A DNA stretch of 64,000 bases from positions 51,494 to 115,493 of the forward strand of contig CABXUL010000001.1 in NCBI GenBank assembly GCA_902515395.1. Reading direction: 5' to 3'. Under the pieces are notes generated by a model. It was not told the origin of the DNA. It did not search any database and was given only the letters and a program-made list of their open reading frames with translations. Origin of the DNA: an uncultured Bacteroidota bacterium. Its GTDB lineage: Bacteria > Bacteroidota > Bacteroidia > Flavobacteriales > Flavobacteriaceae. A program made the translations under genes and the position numbers. Below are positions 45,237 through 54,280 of this stretch, piece by piece (position 1 is the first letter of the stretch; each line of letters opens with the position of its first letter).

Positions 45237-46232
45237 CTAGAACTGAATCCCAATACCCACATAGTGAATACCTGAATTAACAAACCCTATATCTGCTATA
45301 CTACTAGTATACTGATATGAAAATTTCATTTTTTTATAGTTTAAACCAGCGATTGGAGTAAAGTGCTTATAGTTGTCGTGTACCATTTCCGATCCATTAT
45401 TATATGCTAACCTTATCTTGTTTTGCCTATATGAGGAACCTAACCACAATCTTCCTTCTTTGATTAATCGATAAATTTTAAAATTTAAGTCTACACTATT
45501 ATCTAGAGTTTTTTCCTCATACTGCATGAGAAGGGATGGCTCGAAATTCCAACCAGAATCTGTATAAATCTCATACTGAATAGACCCAATAAAAATCTTA
45601 TTACTTTTAATATTATAGTTAATTTCTTGATCTATATTTTTCTGATTTGAAGGTGTAACTGAGATATTATGTATTGAAAACTGAATGGAAAATCGAGTAG
45701 AAACGTAGGCAATGCTGGCATCGAATGAGGTAAATTGTTTTTGATTCAAATTTTGAGTTACCAAAGGATCTGATGTGGGTCTTTTCCAACTACTTTGGTC
45801 CAAACCAGTTCCAGAAAACCCAATATTTAAACCAAAGGATAACTCTTGAATATTATCATTCTTTGTAGGAAAGGACCTTCGAGTATTCCAGAATTCATCA
45901 TTGAAAAAAATCCTGTAGCAATAGGTGAAATTATACTTATAATGGGTGTGATAACCATTTATATCACTTACTCCTGAAAATCCAAGTGTGGTATTAGCTG
46001 AAGATTTGTATTCTAATGTAAGCATTTGTGTAGAGGGTCGATTGGCCATGCCGAACCACTGTTGTCTAGTACCAAAATCTATTCTAATACCATTGAGATT
46101 TACCCCCGCCATAGCAGGATGAATGCGATAATAGTTTTCAGCTAAATACTCGTTAAAGTAGAGTGGATTCATTTGTCCGCTTACCAAAATAAAAAAACTG
46201 AAAAAGAAAAAAAATAAATACCGTTTCAGCAT
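45237..46232 (-). CDS. PorP/SprF-family type IX secretion membrane protein
   Basis: 331 residues with a signal peptide (FFFFFSFFILVSGQ) and an outer-membrane beta-barrel pattern. The motif MNPLYFNEYLAENYYRIHPAMAGVN at the start of the mature chain is diagnostic of PorP/SprF. These proteins help secrete or anchor a partner carrying a type B sorting domain, which is encoded 3 bases upstream. The two form an operon. Confidence 0.9.
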   Translation of the reverse strand: MLKRYLFFFFFSFFILVSGQMNPLYFNEYLAENYYRIHPAMAGVNLNGIRIDFGTRQQWFGMANRPSTQMLTLEYKSSANTTLGFSGVSDINGYHTHYKYNFTYCYRIFFNDEFWNTRRSFPTKNDNIQELSFGLNIGFSGTGLDQSSWKRPTSDPLVTQNLNQKQFTSFDASIAYVSTRFSIQFSIHNISVTPSNQKNIDQEINYNIKSNKIFIGSIQYEIYTDSGWNFEPSLLMQYEEKTLDNSVDLNFKIYRLIKEGRLWLGSSYRQNKIRLAYNNGSEMVHDNYKHFTPIAGLNYKKMKFSYQYTSSIADIGFVNSGIHYVGIGIQF

Positions 46233-46235
46233 ACT

Positions 46236-48800
46236 TTAAAGATTTCTTAAAAGGCTAAAATGACCACTGTGTCTTCTTCCATCTTCAAAAAATACCCTGA
46301 ACCAATAATCGTCTTGTGGCAATTGACCACCATTAAAAGTTCCATCCCACCCCTTTTGAGATGGTTCAATATATAGTAGTAGCTGTCCAAACCTATTATA
46401 AATGTAAATCCTACTTTTGGGCTGAAAATTTTCATTAACTCCAAGAATATGCCAATAGTCATTCAGCCCATCTCCGTTTGGACTGAAATACTTCATGTGA
46501 CCCAATAACGATACTTCAATTTCAGCGATACCACAACTGTTTTTATCCCTTATAAACAGTTTACTTATTCCAGGGTATACTTGATCAAAATAAGGGCTGT
46601 CTTGGTAAGGGCCAAATTGATCATTTATTGAAAACTCATAATCTCCTAGGCCAAGATTTTGAGTTAAAACTTCAATAGTCCCTGTATCCCCTACTAAATC
46701 AACGACGACCAATTCTGATTGGGTTATACTAGCAATTTGTGAGGGAGTAATTTTAAATTCAGCAGACCTTGAACATAGCGTTCCATCTATAGTAGTAGCA
46801 GTAACCCGATAATCTCCTCCCTCACTAATCAATATAGTTGAAGTTTCCTCGGGAATATTTTTTGGAAACGGTTTGCCATTTAACTTCCAAGTATAGCTAT
46901 AATTCCTTTCATCGGTTGATCTTACACCAACAGGAATAGGATCTAGATTTAAGCAAACAATTTTAGTATCATCAGCTCTTTCAAATTCAGGTAGTGGATT
47001 TACCCTTAGTGAAGCCACTTTTTTTACACCCAAACAGCTGATTTGATTTAGATTCAGATTATCAATTCTAGCCCATATATTCTCCAAATAAGGGGTCCTC
47101 ATCAGGTATTTATTTTCCAAATCAAAAGAAACCTTATTTTGAGCAGTAAATGCCTCATCTTCAGACTTGTAGTAGGTAATTTTAATACGCTGGTTTTGAA
47201 ATTTGACATCTGAATTAATAATTGATCTATCGAGATTGTCAAAAATTGATTTATCCCATTTTTCCAATCCATTCCCCCAACTTTTTATTACAGATTCGCA
47301 AGTTTCATGATTGGCAAATATGTCATCTTCAATTTCACTAGCACTAACTTTTAAAAGGATTGAAGTGTAATCAAAACAATTACTTGGGGTATTAACTTTT
47401 ACATAAATCTTTTGCTCGAAGGCGATATTTTGATAATTCGTTGGGTTATTAATCTTTGAACTCAATGAGAAATTTTTATCAGTATAATATTCAAAAATTT
47501 CATTTTCATAATACTTAGATAAACTACTTTCAAATTCAGTCAAATTAAATATAGTAATTCCATCATTTGAGTTATCCTGATCACACTGTTCAATTGATAG
47601 CATTGGGGTTAGAATAATTGGATAAGGATAAATTGTAGCTGTAATGGGAATCCTCTCTGATTGAGCGCAATCTTCAGGATATATGTCTAGCCAAAACGTA
47701 GTAGAGCTCACTAACTTTGTGTCATAACTAAATCCTATGTTAAGTAAATTACCACCTGTTATAGTGTCGAACCATCTAACATCATTAATATTGGTATCAA
47801 CTTCCATATTAACTATGTCACCTTCGCAGGCTACAATATTTTCAATATTTTGGATTCTAGGCATTATTAGTTTAGTGCTTGTAGAAATCTTTAAAACTGG
47901 GTCACCTGGCATTCCCCCGTATTCCACTAAATACCCCTTTGCTTGATATGCTCCGCTGGATTGTGTTTGATTTGGTAAATCATTCCAAGAACCAGAAATA
48001 CCAATTGAATTATCAGTTATATGCGCATAATCTTCTCCCTGACAGCAGTTGTTTGGCTCATTATTATTCCAATGGGCAAAATTAGGGGTGGATCCGTTTA
48101 TATTTCCATTCCAAAAAACTGTTCCTTTTTCAGGACCAGAGGCCCATTTCCACACCCCTTCTTCTTCCTCATCAGTTCCACCTATCCACCCAGCTCCAGC
48201 ACTTAATTCTCCAGCTAATTGTGATTCGTCTGAGGACATAATGGTTACCAAATACCCTTTTATTCCATAATAATCTTTATTTTCTGCGGCAGTCTTTGCT
48301 TCAGTCCAAGTAATATTTAAATCTGAAATAAATTGATAATAGTGTCCAGTAGAAGGTAAATAATTCGCATTTCCAAGCGAAATTGATATAGATTTATCAA
48401 TAGTTGGATTAGGGGAGCTAGTGTAAAAACTAACGGACTTTACCGCTTCAACTAAATCTAAATAGGGAATGTCAACTCCACCAATTCCTGTTAAGGTTAG
48501 TTTAGCTTCATTAATTGACCAGCTTGAATTAATTTTATTTGCATCTCCTTTAAAAATTAGCTGATCTCTATTTCGATCATACCCTGATGAAATTTGAATA
48601 TAGATAGCTTTTGCAGAATCTTCACCGTTATTTTGAATAGTAAAATTAGTAACAATGGGTTGTTCACTTCTGGGACAATAAAATTGAGACTCATTAGCAC
48701 TTAATTCTGGGGCACTATTACTTTGAGAATGTAACTGGTGAAAAAGAATCCAGAATATATAAAATAATAATAATTTTTTTTTTTCTTCCAATGAAATCAA
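46236..48800 (-). CDS. C-type lectin surface protein with gliding-motility CHU_C (T9SS type B) sorting domain
   Basis: 854 residues. Signal peptide (LLLFYIFWILFHQLHSQ), a beta-rich part, then a C-type lectin domain (about 150-295) with WTEAKTAAENK, WIGGTDEEEEGVWKW, a calcium/sugar EPN motif in NNNEPNNCCQGEDYAHI and WNDLPN. Several Ig-like or PKD-like stretches follow. The C-terminal ~85 residues are the CHU_C domain: YFSPNGDGLNDYW, IYNRFGQLL, GWDGTFNGGQLP, DDYWF. It should be secreted by type IX secretion and held at the surface with the adjacent PorP/SprF. EPN favours mannose-type ligands in classic lectins; the real ligand is unknown. Confidence 0.9.
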   Translation of the reverse strand: MISLEEKKKLLLFYIFWILFHQLHSQSNSAPELSANESQFYCPRSEQPIVTNFTIQNNGEDSAKAIYIQISSGYDRNRDQLIFKGDANKINSSWSINEAKLTLTGIGGVDIPYLDLVEAVKSVSFYTSSPNPTIDKSISISLGNANYLPSTGHYYQFISDLNITWTEAKTAAENKDYYGIKGYLVTIMSSDESQLAGELSAGAGWIGGTDEEEEGVWKWASGPEKGTVFWNGNINGSTPNFAHWNNNEPNNCCQGEDYAHITDNSIGISGSWNDLPNQTQSSGAYQAKGYLVEYGGMPGDPVLKISTSTKLIMPRIQNIENIVACEGDIVNMEVDTNINDVRWFDTITGGNLLNIGFSYDTKLVSSTTFWLDIYPEDCAQSERIPITATIYPYPIILTPMLSIEQCDQDNSNDGITIFNLTEFESSLSKYYENEIFEYYTDKNFSLSSKINNPTNYQNIAFEQKIYVKVNTPSNCFDYTSILLKVSASEIEDDIFANHETCESVIKSWGNGLEKWDKSIFDNLDRSIINSDVKFQNQRIKITYYKSEDEAFTAQNKVSFDLENKYLMRTPYLENIWARIDNLNLNQISCLGVKKVASLRVNPLPEFERADDTKIVCLNLDPIPVGVRSTDERNYSYTWKLNGKPFPKNIPEETSTILISEGGDYRVTATTIDGTLCSRSAEFKITPSQIASITQSELVVVDLVGDTGTIEVLTQNLGLGDYEFSINDQFGPYQDSPYFDQVYPGISKLFIRDKNSCGIAEIEVSLLGHMKYFSPNGDGLNDYWHILGVNENFQPKSRIYIYNRFGQLLLYIEPSQKGWDGTFNGGQLPQDDYWFRVFFEDGRRHSGHFSLLRNL

Positions 48801-48883
48801 TTTCCTACTTATCTAAATTTTTTGGGGTTATTCAGAGTTTAAAAGTAGAAAAAAAGAAAGATAATACGGTTAGAAGAATTTTT

Positions 48884-48908
48884 TAAAAAAACCCCAGCTT
48901 AGCTGAGG
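48884..48908 (-). terminator. rho-independent terminator of tRNA-Gln
   Basis: Minus strand CCTCAGC-TAA-GCTGGGG (7 bp with one T-G pair) followed by seven T residues, 8 bases after the tRNA 3' end. Confidence 0.85.
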
Positions 48909-48915
48909 TTTTTTG

Positions 48916-48988
48916 TTGGCCTACTAGGGCTCGAACCTAGACTCTTCTGAACCAAAATCAGACGTGTTACCAGTTACACCATAGGCCA
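48916..48988 (-). tRNA. tRNA-Gln (TTG)
   Basis: 73 nucleotides: acceptor TGGCCTA / TAGGCCA with discriminator A, anticodon stem TCTGA / TCAGA around TTTTGGT (anticodon TTG), T arm CTAGG-TTCGAGC-CCTAG. CCA not encoded. A complete promoter and a terminator flank it. Confidence 0.97.
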
Positions 48989-49002
48989 TAAATAATATTT
49001 TG

Positions 49003-49033
49003 CAAATTTATATTAAACTTTTTTGATGCCAAA
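49003..49033 (-). promoter_or_regulatory. Bacteroidetes-type promoter of tRNA-Gln
   Basis: Minus strand TTTG (49033-49030), exactly 19 bases, then TAAATTTG (49010-49003). This is a full match to the TTTG-N19-TAnnTTTG promoter of Bacteroidetes. The predicted start is about 7-8 bases before the tRNA 5' end at 48988. It is the best promoter in the window. Confidence 0.7.
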
Positions 49034-49125
49034 TAAATCCTTTCAAAATCTCGTAAACAATTCAATACTAAGTAAGGTCATTTTTTTTATAATTCATACA
49101 TTCGTGATTCAAAATCAAACTGTCC

Positions 49126-52100
49126 GTGAACACTTTTAAACTTTGGAATCGTTCTTTTGGCTGGGGGATATTTGTTATTGCCCTTTTTACCTATGGTTTC
49201 ACTGTAGAACCTACAGCTAGTTTTTGGGATGCAGGCGAATATATAGCTACCTCTGCGAAACTTCAAGTTGGTCACCCTCCTGGAGCCCCTCTTTTTCAGA
49301 TGATGGGTGCTTTCTTTGCTATGTTTGCCACCTCTCCTGAAAAGGTTGCTCTAATGGTTAACTTTATGTCTGTTTTCTCCAGTGCATTTACCATTCTTTT
49401 TTTGTTTTGGACACTAACGTTACTGCTAAAAAAACTTCCTGCTTTCAAGATATTAGAAACGACAAATCAGCGAATTACTTTTTTTGGAAGTGCCTCAGTT
49501 GGAGCATTATCATTTTGTTTTTCCGATAGCTTTTGGTTTAATGCAGTTGAAGCAGAGGTATATGCTATGGCTACGTTTATACTTTCTTTAATATTTTGGC
49601 TTGCCTTACGTTGGGAACAAGATATGCATCAGCCACGTGGAGATCGATGGTTATTGCTAATTTCATTTATTATCGGTTTATCCTTTGGGGTTCACTTTAT
49701 GGGACTACTTACGATCCCTGCATTGGGAATGATTTATTTTTTTAAGAATACTCAAAGTATCAATTTTAAAAACTTTTTGATAGCCAACATAATATCCGTA
49801 GCCATATTATTATTTATTTTTAAATTATTACTTCCTACCACGCTAGCTTTTTTTGGAAAATCCGAGGTGTTTTTTGTAAATAACATTGGCTTGCCTTTTA
49901 ATTCTGGAACAATTATAGCAGGAATTTGTTTTTTATTATTCTTTTTTTACTCTCTACGCATCACAGAAAAAAAGAAATGGATAAACCTTAACACAATTAC
50001 CTTATGTATACTATTTGTACTGGTAGGGTTCTCCTCCTGGTTAATGATCCCCATTAGAGCAAATGCCAATACCGTAATCAACGAAAACGCCCCAACAGAC
50101 GCCAGGGCTTTATTAGCTTATTACAATCTAGAGCAATATCCTGAAACTCATCTATTTTATGGGCCACTTTTCTCGGACGTTTATGCAGGACAGGATGAAA
50201 CAGAGCCTTATTTTGATGATAAGCCCAAATACGAAAGGGATTATAAAAAAGGGAAATATATAATTGTTAATCACTGGGAAAATGCTAGGATTAATTCTAA
50301 CAGCAATCATCGGGGATTTTTGCCTAGACTTTGGAGCTCAGAACATGCTGGAAACTACATGAATTTTACTGGACCACTCGAGTTTGCAATTGCCCCAGAG
50401 TACCGTTCAAATCAAATGCTTGTGAGTCGAGTGAATGACTTTAGAAATGAAATTCGAGAGGGAATGGTTTCAGGGGATGATTATCATAAATTTTTTAGAA
50501 CATTATCGCCTTATTTGGAAATTCAAAAACCCAGTTTTTGGAGTTCCCTACAGTTTTTATTTCAATACCAAATTGGCTATATGTATTGGCGGTATTTTAT
50601 GTGGAATTATACTGGAAGGCAGAACGACATTGCCGGAACATATGACACTTTGAATGGAAATTGGATTAGTGGGATTAATTTATTTGACAGTTTACGCCTG
50701 GGAAATCAATCTGAGATTTCCGAAGATGCAAAAAATAACAAAGCTCGAAACACCTATTTCTTTTTACCTTTTTTATTGGGATTAATAGGCTTATATTTTC
50801 TATATCAACAAGATCCGAAACGTTTTTGGGTGCTCTTACTTTTTTTCCTTTTTACAGGATTAGCACTGAAAATTTATTTAAACGAACGTCCTTTTGAACC
50901 GAGAGAAAGAGATTATGCTTTGGTTGGTTCTTTTTACGTATTTGCCATTTGGATTGGGATGGGTGTTTTTGCACTTGCACATAAAATAAAATTAATCATC
51001 AAATCCAATGTGGCGCCATTGACCATCGTCATTTTATGCCTATTTGTGCCACTTTTAATGGCCTACCAAAATTGGGATGATCACGACAGGTCAGGCCGAT
51101 ATACAGCTCAATCTATGGCAAAGTCATATCTAGAGTCAATTCAAGAGGATGCAGGAGCCATGATCTTTACAATTGGAGATAATGACACTTTTGCCCTTTG
51201 GTATGCCCAAGAAATTGAAGGTTACCGAACTGATGTCAAAACCATTAACACAAGCCTTTTGGCAACGGATTGGTATATTGATCAAATGAAAAGAAAAACA
51301 TACGAAAGTGAATCTATACCTTCTCAAATGACACATGACTTGTATGCCTATGGGATTAGGGACTATATAAAACACGAGTCCTTAATAGATTCTGTTCGAT
51401 GGGATATTAAAGATTTTATCAATTGGGTTGCCAGTGATCATCCAAGAACCAAATATAAAAGTCTACTCCTTCAAGCGGGAGAGGATCCTAATCGATTACC
51501 AATGGGTACCCAAGAAATGATCTTTTATCCCACTAATAAAATCCGAGTTTCTGTCAACAAGGAAAATGTTATAAAAAGTGGTCTTGTTAAGCCCAAAGAT
51601 TACGACTTGATTGTTCCTTATATTGATATTGATTTACCTGAGGGAGGAATGACAAAAAACCAAATAATGATGCTAGATATTCTTGCTAACAACGACTGGG
51701 AAAGACCAATTTATTTTACAGGGGGGAGTTATGCAGATTCAGAGTATATGTGGATGAAGGAGTATTTACAACTGGAGGGCTTGGTATACAAGTTAGTTCC
51801 AATAAGAACTCCATTGAATAGTAATAATCCCTATATCATGGGCCGTTTAGATACAGATTTAATGTATGATATTGTTATGGAGTGGAGCTGGGGTAATTCT
51901 GAGAGCACCTCAATTTATCACGACCCCGAAACCCGAAAAAACAGTATTTCCTTCAGGAGCAATATGGCTCGATTGGCAGAAAAGCTAATTGATGAAGGTA
52001 AGAATAAGAAAGCGAAAGAAGTTCTTGATTTGGCAGTTCAGAAAATGCCCCTAGATTATTTTGGTTATTACAGCCTGGTAGTACCTATGATAGATACCTA

Positions 52101-52656
52101 CTATAGATTGGGTGCTGTTGAATCTGCTCAGCAATTAGCAGTGAAAGTAGGGGAAAAATACAGGGATGAAATGGAATATTTTTCATCATTAAAGCCCAGT
52201 GAACAATATCTTTTAGGAGAGGAGATTATTACTCAAGCAGAAAGATATCGTACACTTATGGAAGCAGTTTTAGTTAATGAAGATAAAATTTTACTTGCAA
52301 AGTCACTTAATCAATTTATAGAGGCAATAACCCCTTTCGTTAATTTATATGGAGAATATGATTTTTATACAAGTTTATCAATGTTTGTAGAAGGATATTA
52401 CTTGGCCGGTGAACAAGTGAAAGCAAAAAATTTAATTGAGGATATTGTCCAACAATATGAAGAAAGATTTTCAATGATTGCGAGTTTTCCTCAAAGTAAT
52501 CTTGATCGAGTATTTGATCGAATAAAAGAGGAAATTTTAGATTTTCAGCAGATGATAGATTTAGTTAAAAACTTTGATCAAGACTTAGCTGACTCTCTAC
52601 AACTAAGATTTGATAAATCAATGAGTCAGTTTAAACTAGATGAAAAAGACGATTAA
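49126..52656 (+). CDS. DUF2723 membrane protein (predicted protein O-mannosyltransferase-like)
   Basis: 1176 residues. The start is GTG at 49126; an in-frame TGA lies just upstream and no ATG fits. The N-terminal half holds about 11 membrane helices with the DUF2723 motif EPTASFWDAGEYIATSAKLQVGHPPGAPLFQM, where the WD..E resembles the catalytic acidic residue of GT-C glycosyltransferases. ERPFEPRERDYALVGSFY and DNDTFALWYAQE occur in the second half, followed by a TPR-like helical tail from about 940. Probably transfers sugars to exported proteins, as proposed for TMEM260-like relatives. Convergent with the thioredoxin-like gene, overlapping 4 bases. Confidence 0.88.
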   Translation: MNTFKLWNRSFGWGIFVIALFTYGFTVEPTASFWDAGEYIATSAKLQVGHPPGAPLFQMMGAFFAMFATSPEKVALMVNFMSVFSSAFTILFLFWTLTLLLKKLPAFKILETTNQRITFFGSASVGALSFCFSDSFWFNAVEAEVYAMATFILSLIFWLALRWEQDMHQPRGDRWLLLISFIIGLSFGVHFMGLLTIPALGMIYFFKNTQSINFKNFLIANIISVAILLFIFKLLLPTTLAFFGKSEVFFVNNIGLPFNSGTIIAGICFLLFFFYSLRITEKKKWINLNTITLCILFVLVGFSSWLMIPIRANANTVINENAPTDARALLAYYNLEQYPETHLFYGPLFSDVYAGQDETEPYFDDKPKYERDYKKGKYIIVNHWENARINSNSNHRGFLPRLWSSEHAGNYMNFTGPLEFAIAPEYRSNQMLVSRVNDFRNEIREGMVSGDDYHKFFRTLSPYLEIQKPSFWSSLQFLFQYQIGYMYWRYFMWNYTGRQNDIAGTYDTLNGNWISGINLFDSLRLGNQSEISEDAKNNKARNTYFFLPFLLGLIGLYFLYQQDPKRFWVLLLFFLFTGLALKIYLNERPFEPRERDYALVGSFYVFAIWIGMGVFALAHKIKLIIKSNVAPLTIVILCLFVPLLMAYQNWDDHDRSGRYTAQSMAKSYLESIQEDAGAMIFTIGDNDTFALWYAQEIEGYRTDVKTINTSLLATDWYIDQMKRKTYESESIPSQMTHDLYAYGIRDYIKHESLIDSVRWDIKDFINWVASDHPRTKYKSLLLQAGEDPNRLPMGTQEMIFYPTNKIRVSVNKENVIKSGLVKPKDYDLIVPYIDIDLPEGGMTKNQIMMLDILANNDWERPIYFTGGSYADSEYMWMKEYLQLEGLVYKLVPIRTPLNSNNPYIMGRLDTDLMYDIVMEWSWGNSESTSIYHDPETRKNSISFRSNMARLAEKLIDEGKNKKAKEVLDLAVQKMPLDYFGYYSLVVPMIDTYYRLGAVESAQQLAVKVGEKYRDEMEYFSSLKPSEQYLLGEEIITQAERYRTLMEAVLVNEDKILLAKSLNQFIEAITPFVNLYGEYDFYTSLSMFVEGYYLAGEQVKAKNLIEDIVQQYEERFSMIASFPQSNLDRVFDRIKEEILDFQQMIDLVKNFDQDLADSLQLRFDKSMSQFKLDEKDD

Positions 52657-52952
52657 TTCAAGTGATCCTTCATTAGGCTAATTAGGGTATTAGCATCCTG
52701 TTCACCGCTTTGTCTCCAAACCATTTCTCCTAATTTATAAATCATTAATGTAGGCAGAACTCTAACTCTAAGAGCCTCGGAGAGTTTGTTGTTTTTATTA
52801 GTGTCTATTTTTATAACCTTTCCCTTATCACCTAATGCTGCAGCAACATCTTTGAGAACTGGATGGATACCAGTAGAAACTTCCTCATTTTCATTATAGA
52901 AAACCAGGAGAAGAGGTAATTTATCATCAATGAGTTCACCAAACTTGGACAT
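52653..52952 (-). CDS. thioredoxin-fold protein lacking the CXXC motif
   Basis: 99 residues with the thioredoxin pattern: LLLVFYNENEEVS where WCxxC would be, IKIDTNKNNKLSEALRVRVLPTLMIYKLGE with the cis-Pro loop. There are no cysteines in the whole protein, so disulfide exchange is impossible. Probably a structural or chaperone-like relative. Closest gene is the metallophosphoesterase, 51 bases upstream on the same strand. Confidence 0.85.
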   Translation of the reverse strand: MSKFGELIDDKLPLLLVFYNENEEVSTGIHPVLKDVAAALGDKGKVIKIDTNKNNKLSEALRVRVLPTLMIYKLGEMVWRQSGEQDANTLISLMKDHLN

Positions 52953-53003
52953 ATCTCAATAATTTCAAGTATTTGCCGATAACAAATGTAGTTTTTTTTG
53001 TGA

Positions 53004-54233
53004 TTAAATCAAGGAATTCTTCCTTTTCAGGGTAATGACAGTGATTTCTGGCCAGATTCCTACTCGGCCAGGATAGGCAAGGTAACCAAAGCCTCTATTG
53101 ACATTTAATTTCTGATTTTCACTCTCGTAGATCCCAGCCCATTGTTTGTATCTCCATTTGATGGGGCTCCACTTAAACCAACCTGGGATTTCAATACCAA
53201 ACTGAAACCCATGGGTATGACCACTTAGGGTTAAGTGAAAAGTGAATTTGTGGGGAAGAACTTCAGCGTCCCAATGAGAGGGATCATGGGTTAATAATAT
53301 TTTAAAATCATTTTTATCAACCCCAGTTAATGATTTACTTAAGTCCCCTGCTTTTTTAAACCGGCCAGCACCCCAATTTTCAACTCCAATTATTGCAATT
53401 TTATCGCCATTTTTTTCAATTTTTCTGCTATCATTAAGCAGTAGGTCAAAGCCCATTTCTTGATGAAAGTTGAATAGGTCTTGCAGATTTTTTTCCTTTG
53501 CTGAAATGCTCTCCCATTCAGTGTAATCTCCATAATCATGGTTTCCCATTACGGAAAACTTTCCAAATGGGGCAGTTATTTTAGAGAATAATTTTACCCA
53601 TGGAGCAGCTTCTTTAGCCACTGAATTGACCAGATCACCTGTAAAAAGAATTACATCACCTTTTTGTTGATTAATCAAATCTACTCCATATGCAACCTTC
53701 TCGAAATTATCAAAACTACCACAGTGTAAGTCGGAAATTTGAGTGATTTTAAAACCATTAAATTCCTCAGGAAGGTCATCATATTCCAAAGTGTAATTCA
53801 GTACTTTGTAATTATATCTTCCTTGATACATTCCATAAAGTAAGGAAGCAAAGGGAATAGCCCCTAGCCCGATAGCTATTTGTGAAATAAATTTTCTACG
53901 ATATGGAATATCAAAAGATTTCCTCTCGGAAAAAAAGTTAACAAATGCCTTTAAAAGCCTAAATACATCCTCGAAAAAAAGAAAGGAAAAGAGTACTATT
54001 TGAAGTGAGGCAAGGGCAACAAAAAAACCAATGGCATAGGCGATAGCATGGGTCCAACCCTCGGTCCTGTCATACCCAAAAAATTGCCAAAAAAAGTTTC
54101 CTAAAACCAATACTACAATTAGGCTATAGACCCCAAGCAACCACTTATTATTAAAGGCGGTTTTTATAGCTTGAAAGGCATACCACTCAACAATTAGAAT
54201 CACAATAATTAAAGGAATCCAGCGTAGAAACAT
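53004..54233 (-). CDS. membrane-anchored metallophosphoesterase
   Basis: 409 residues. Three N-terminal membrane helices (to about residue 95), a further hydrophobic stretch near 120-135, then a calcineurin-like phosphoesterase domain: ISDLHCG (Asp168, His170), FTGDLVN (Asp200), GNHDYGD (Asn231, His232), LLTHDPSHW and LSGHTHGFQFG. All metal ligands are present. Related to the YkuE/UDP-diacylglucosamine-hydrolase-like group; substrate unknown. Confidence 0.88.
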   Translation of the reverse strand: MFLRWIPLIIVILIVEWYAFQAIKTAFNNKWLLGVYSLIVVLVLGNFFWQFFGYDRTEGWTHAIAYAIGFFVALASLQIVLFSFLFFEDVFRLLKAFVNFFSERKSFDIPYRRKFISQIAIGLGAIPFASLLYGMYQGRYNYKVLNYTLEYDDLPEEFNGFKITQISDLHCGSFDNFEKVAYGVDLINQQKGDVILFTGDLVNSVAKEAAPWVKLFSKITAPFGKFSVMGNHDYGDYTEWESISAKEKNLQDLFNFHQEMGFDLLLNDSRKIEKNGDKIAIIGVENWGAGRFKKAGDLSKSLTGVDKNDFKILLTHDPSHWDAEVLPHKFTFHLTLSGHTHGFQFGIEIPGWFKWSPIKWRYKQWAGIYESENQKLNVNRGFGYLAYPGRVGIWPEITVITLKRKNSLI

Positions 54234-54280
54234 AATCTATTTCAAAGGTATAAACTGGAAATGAATAAATACCAATAAAA

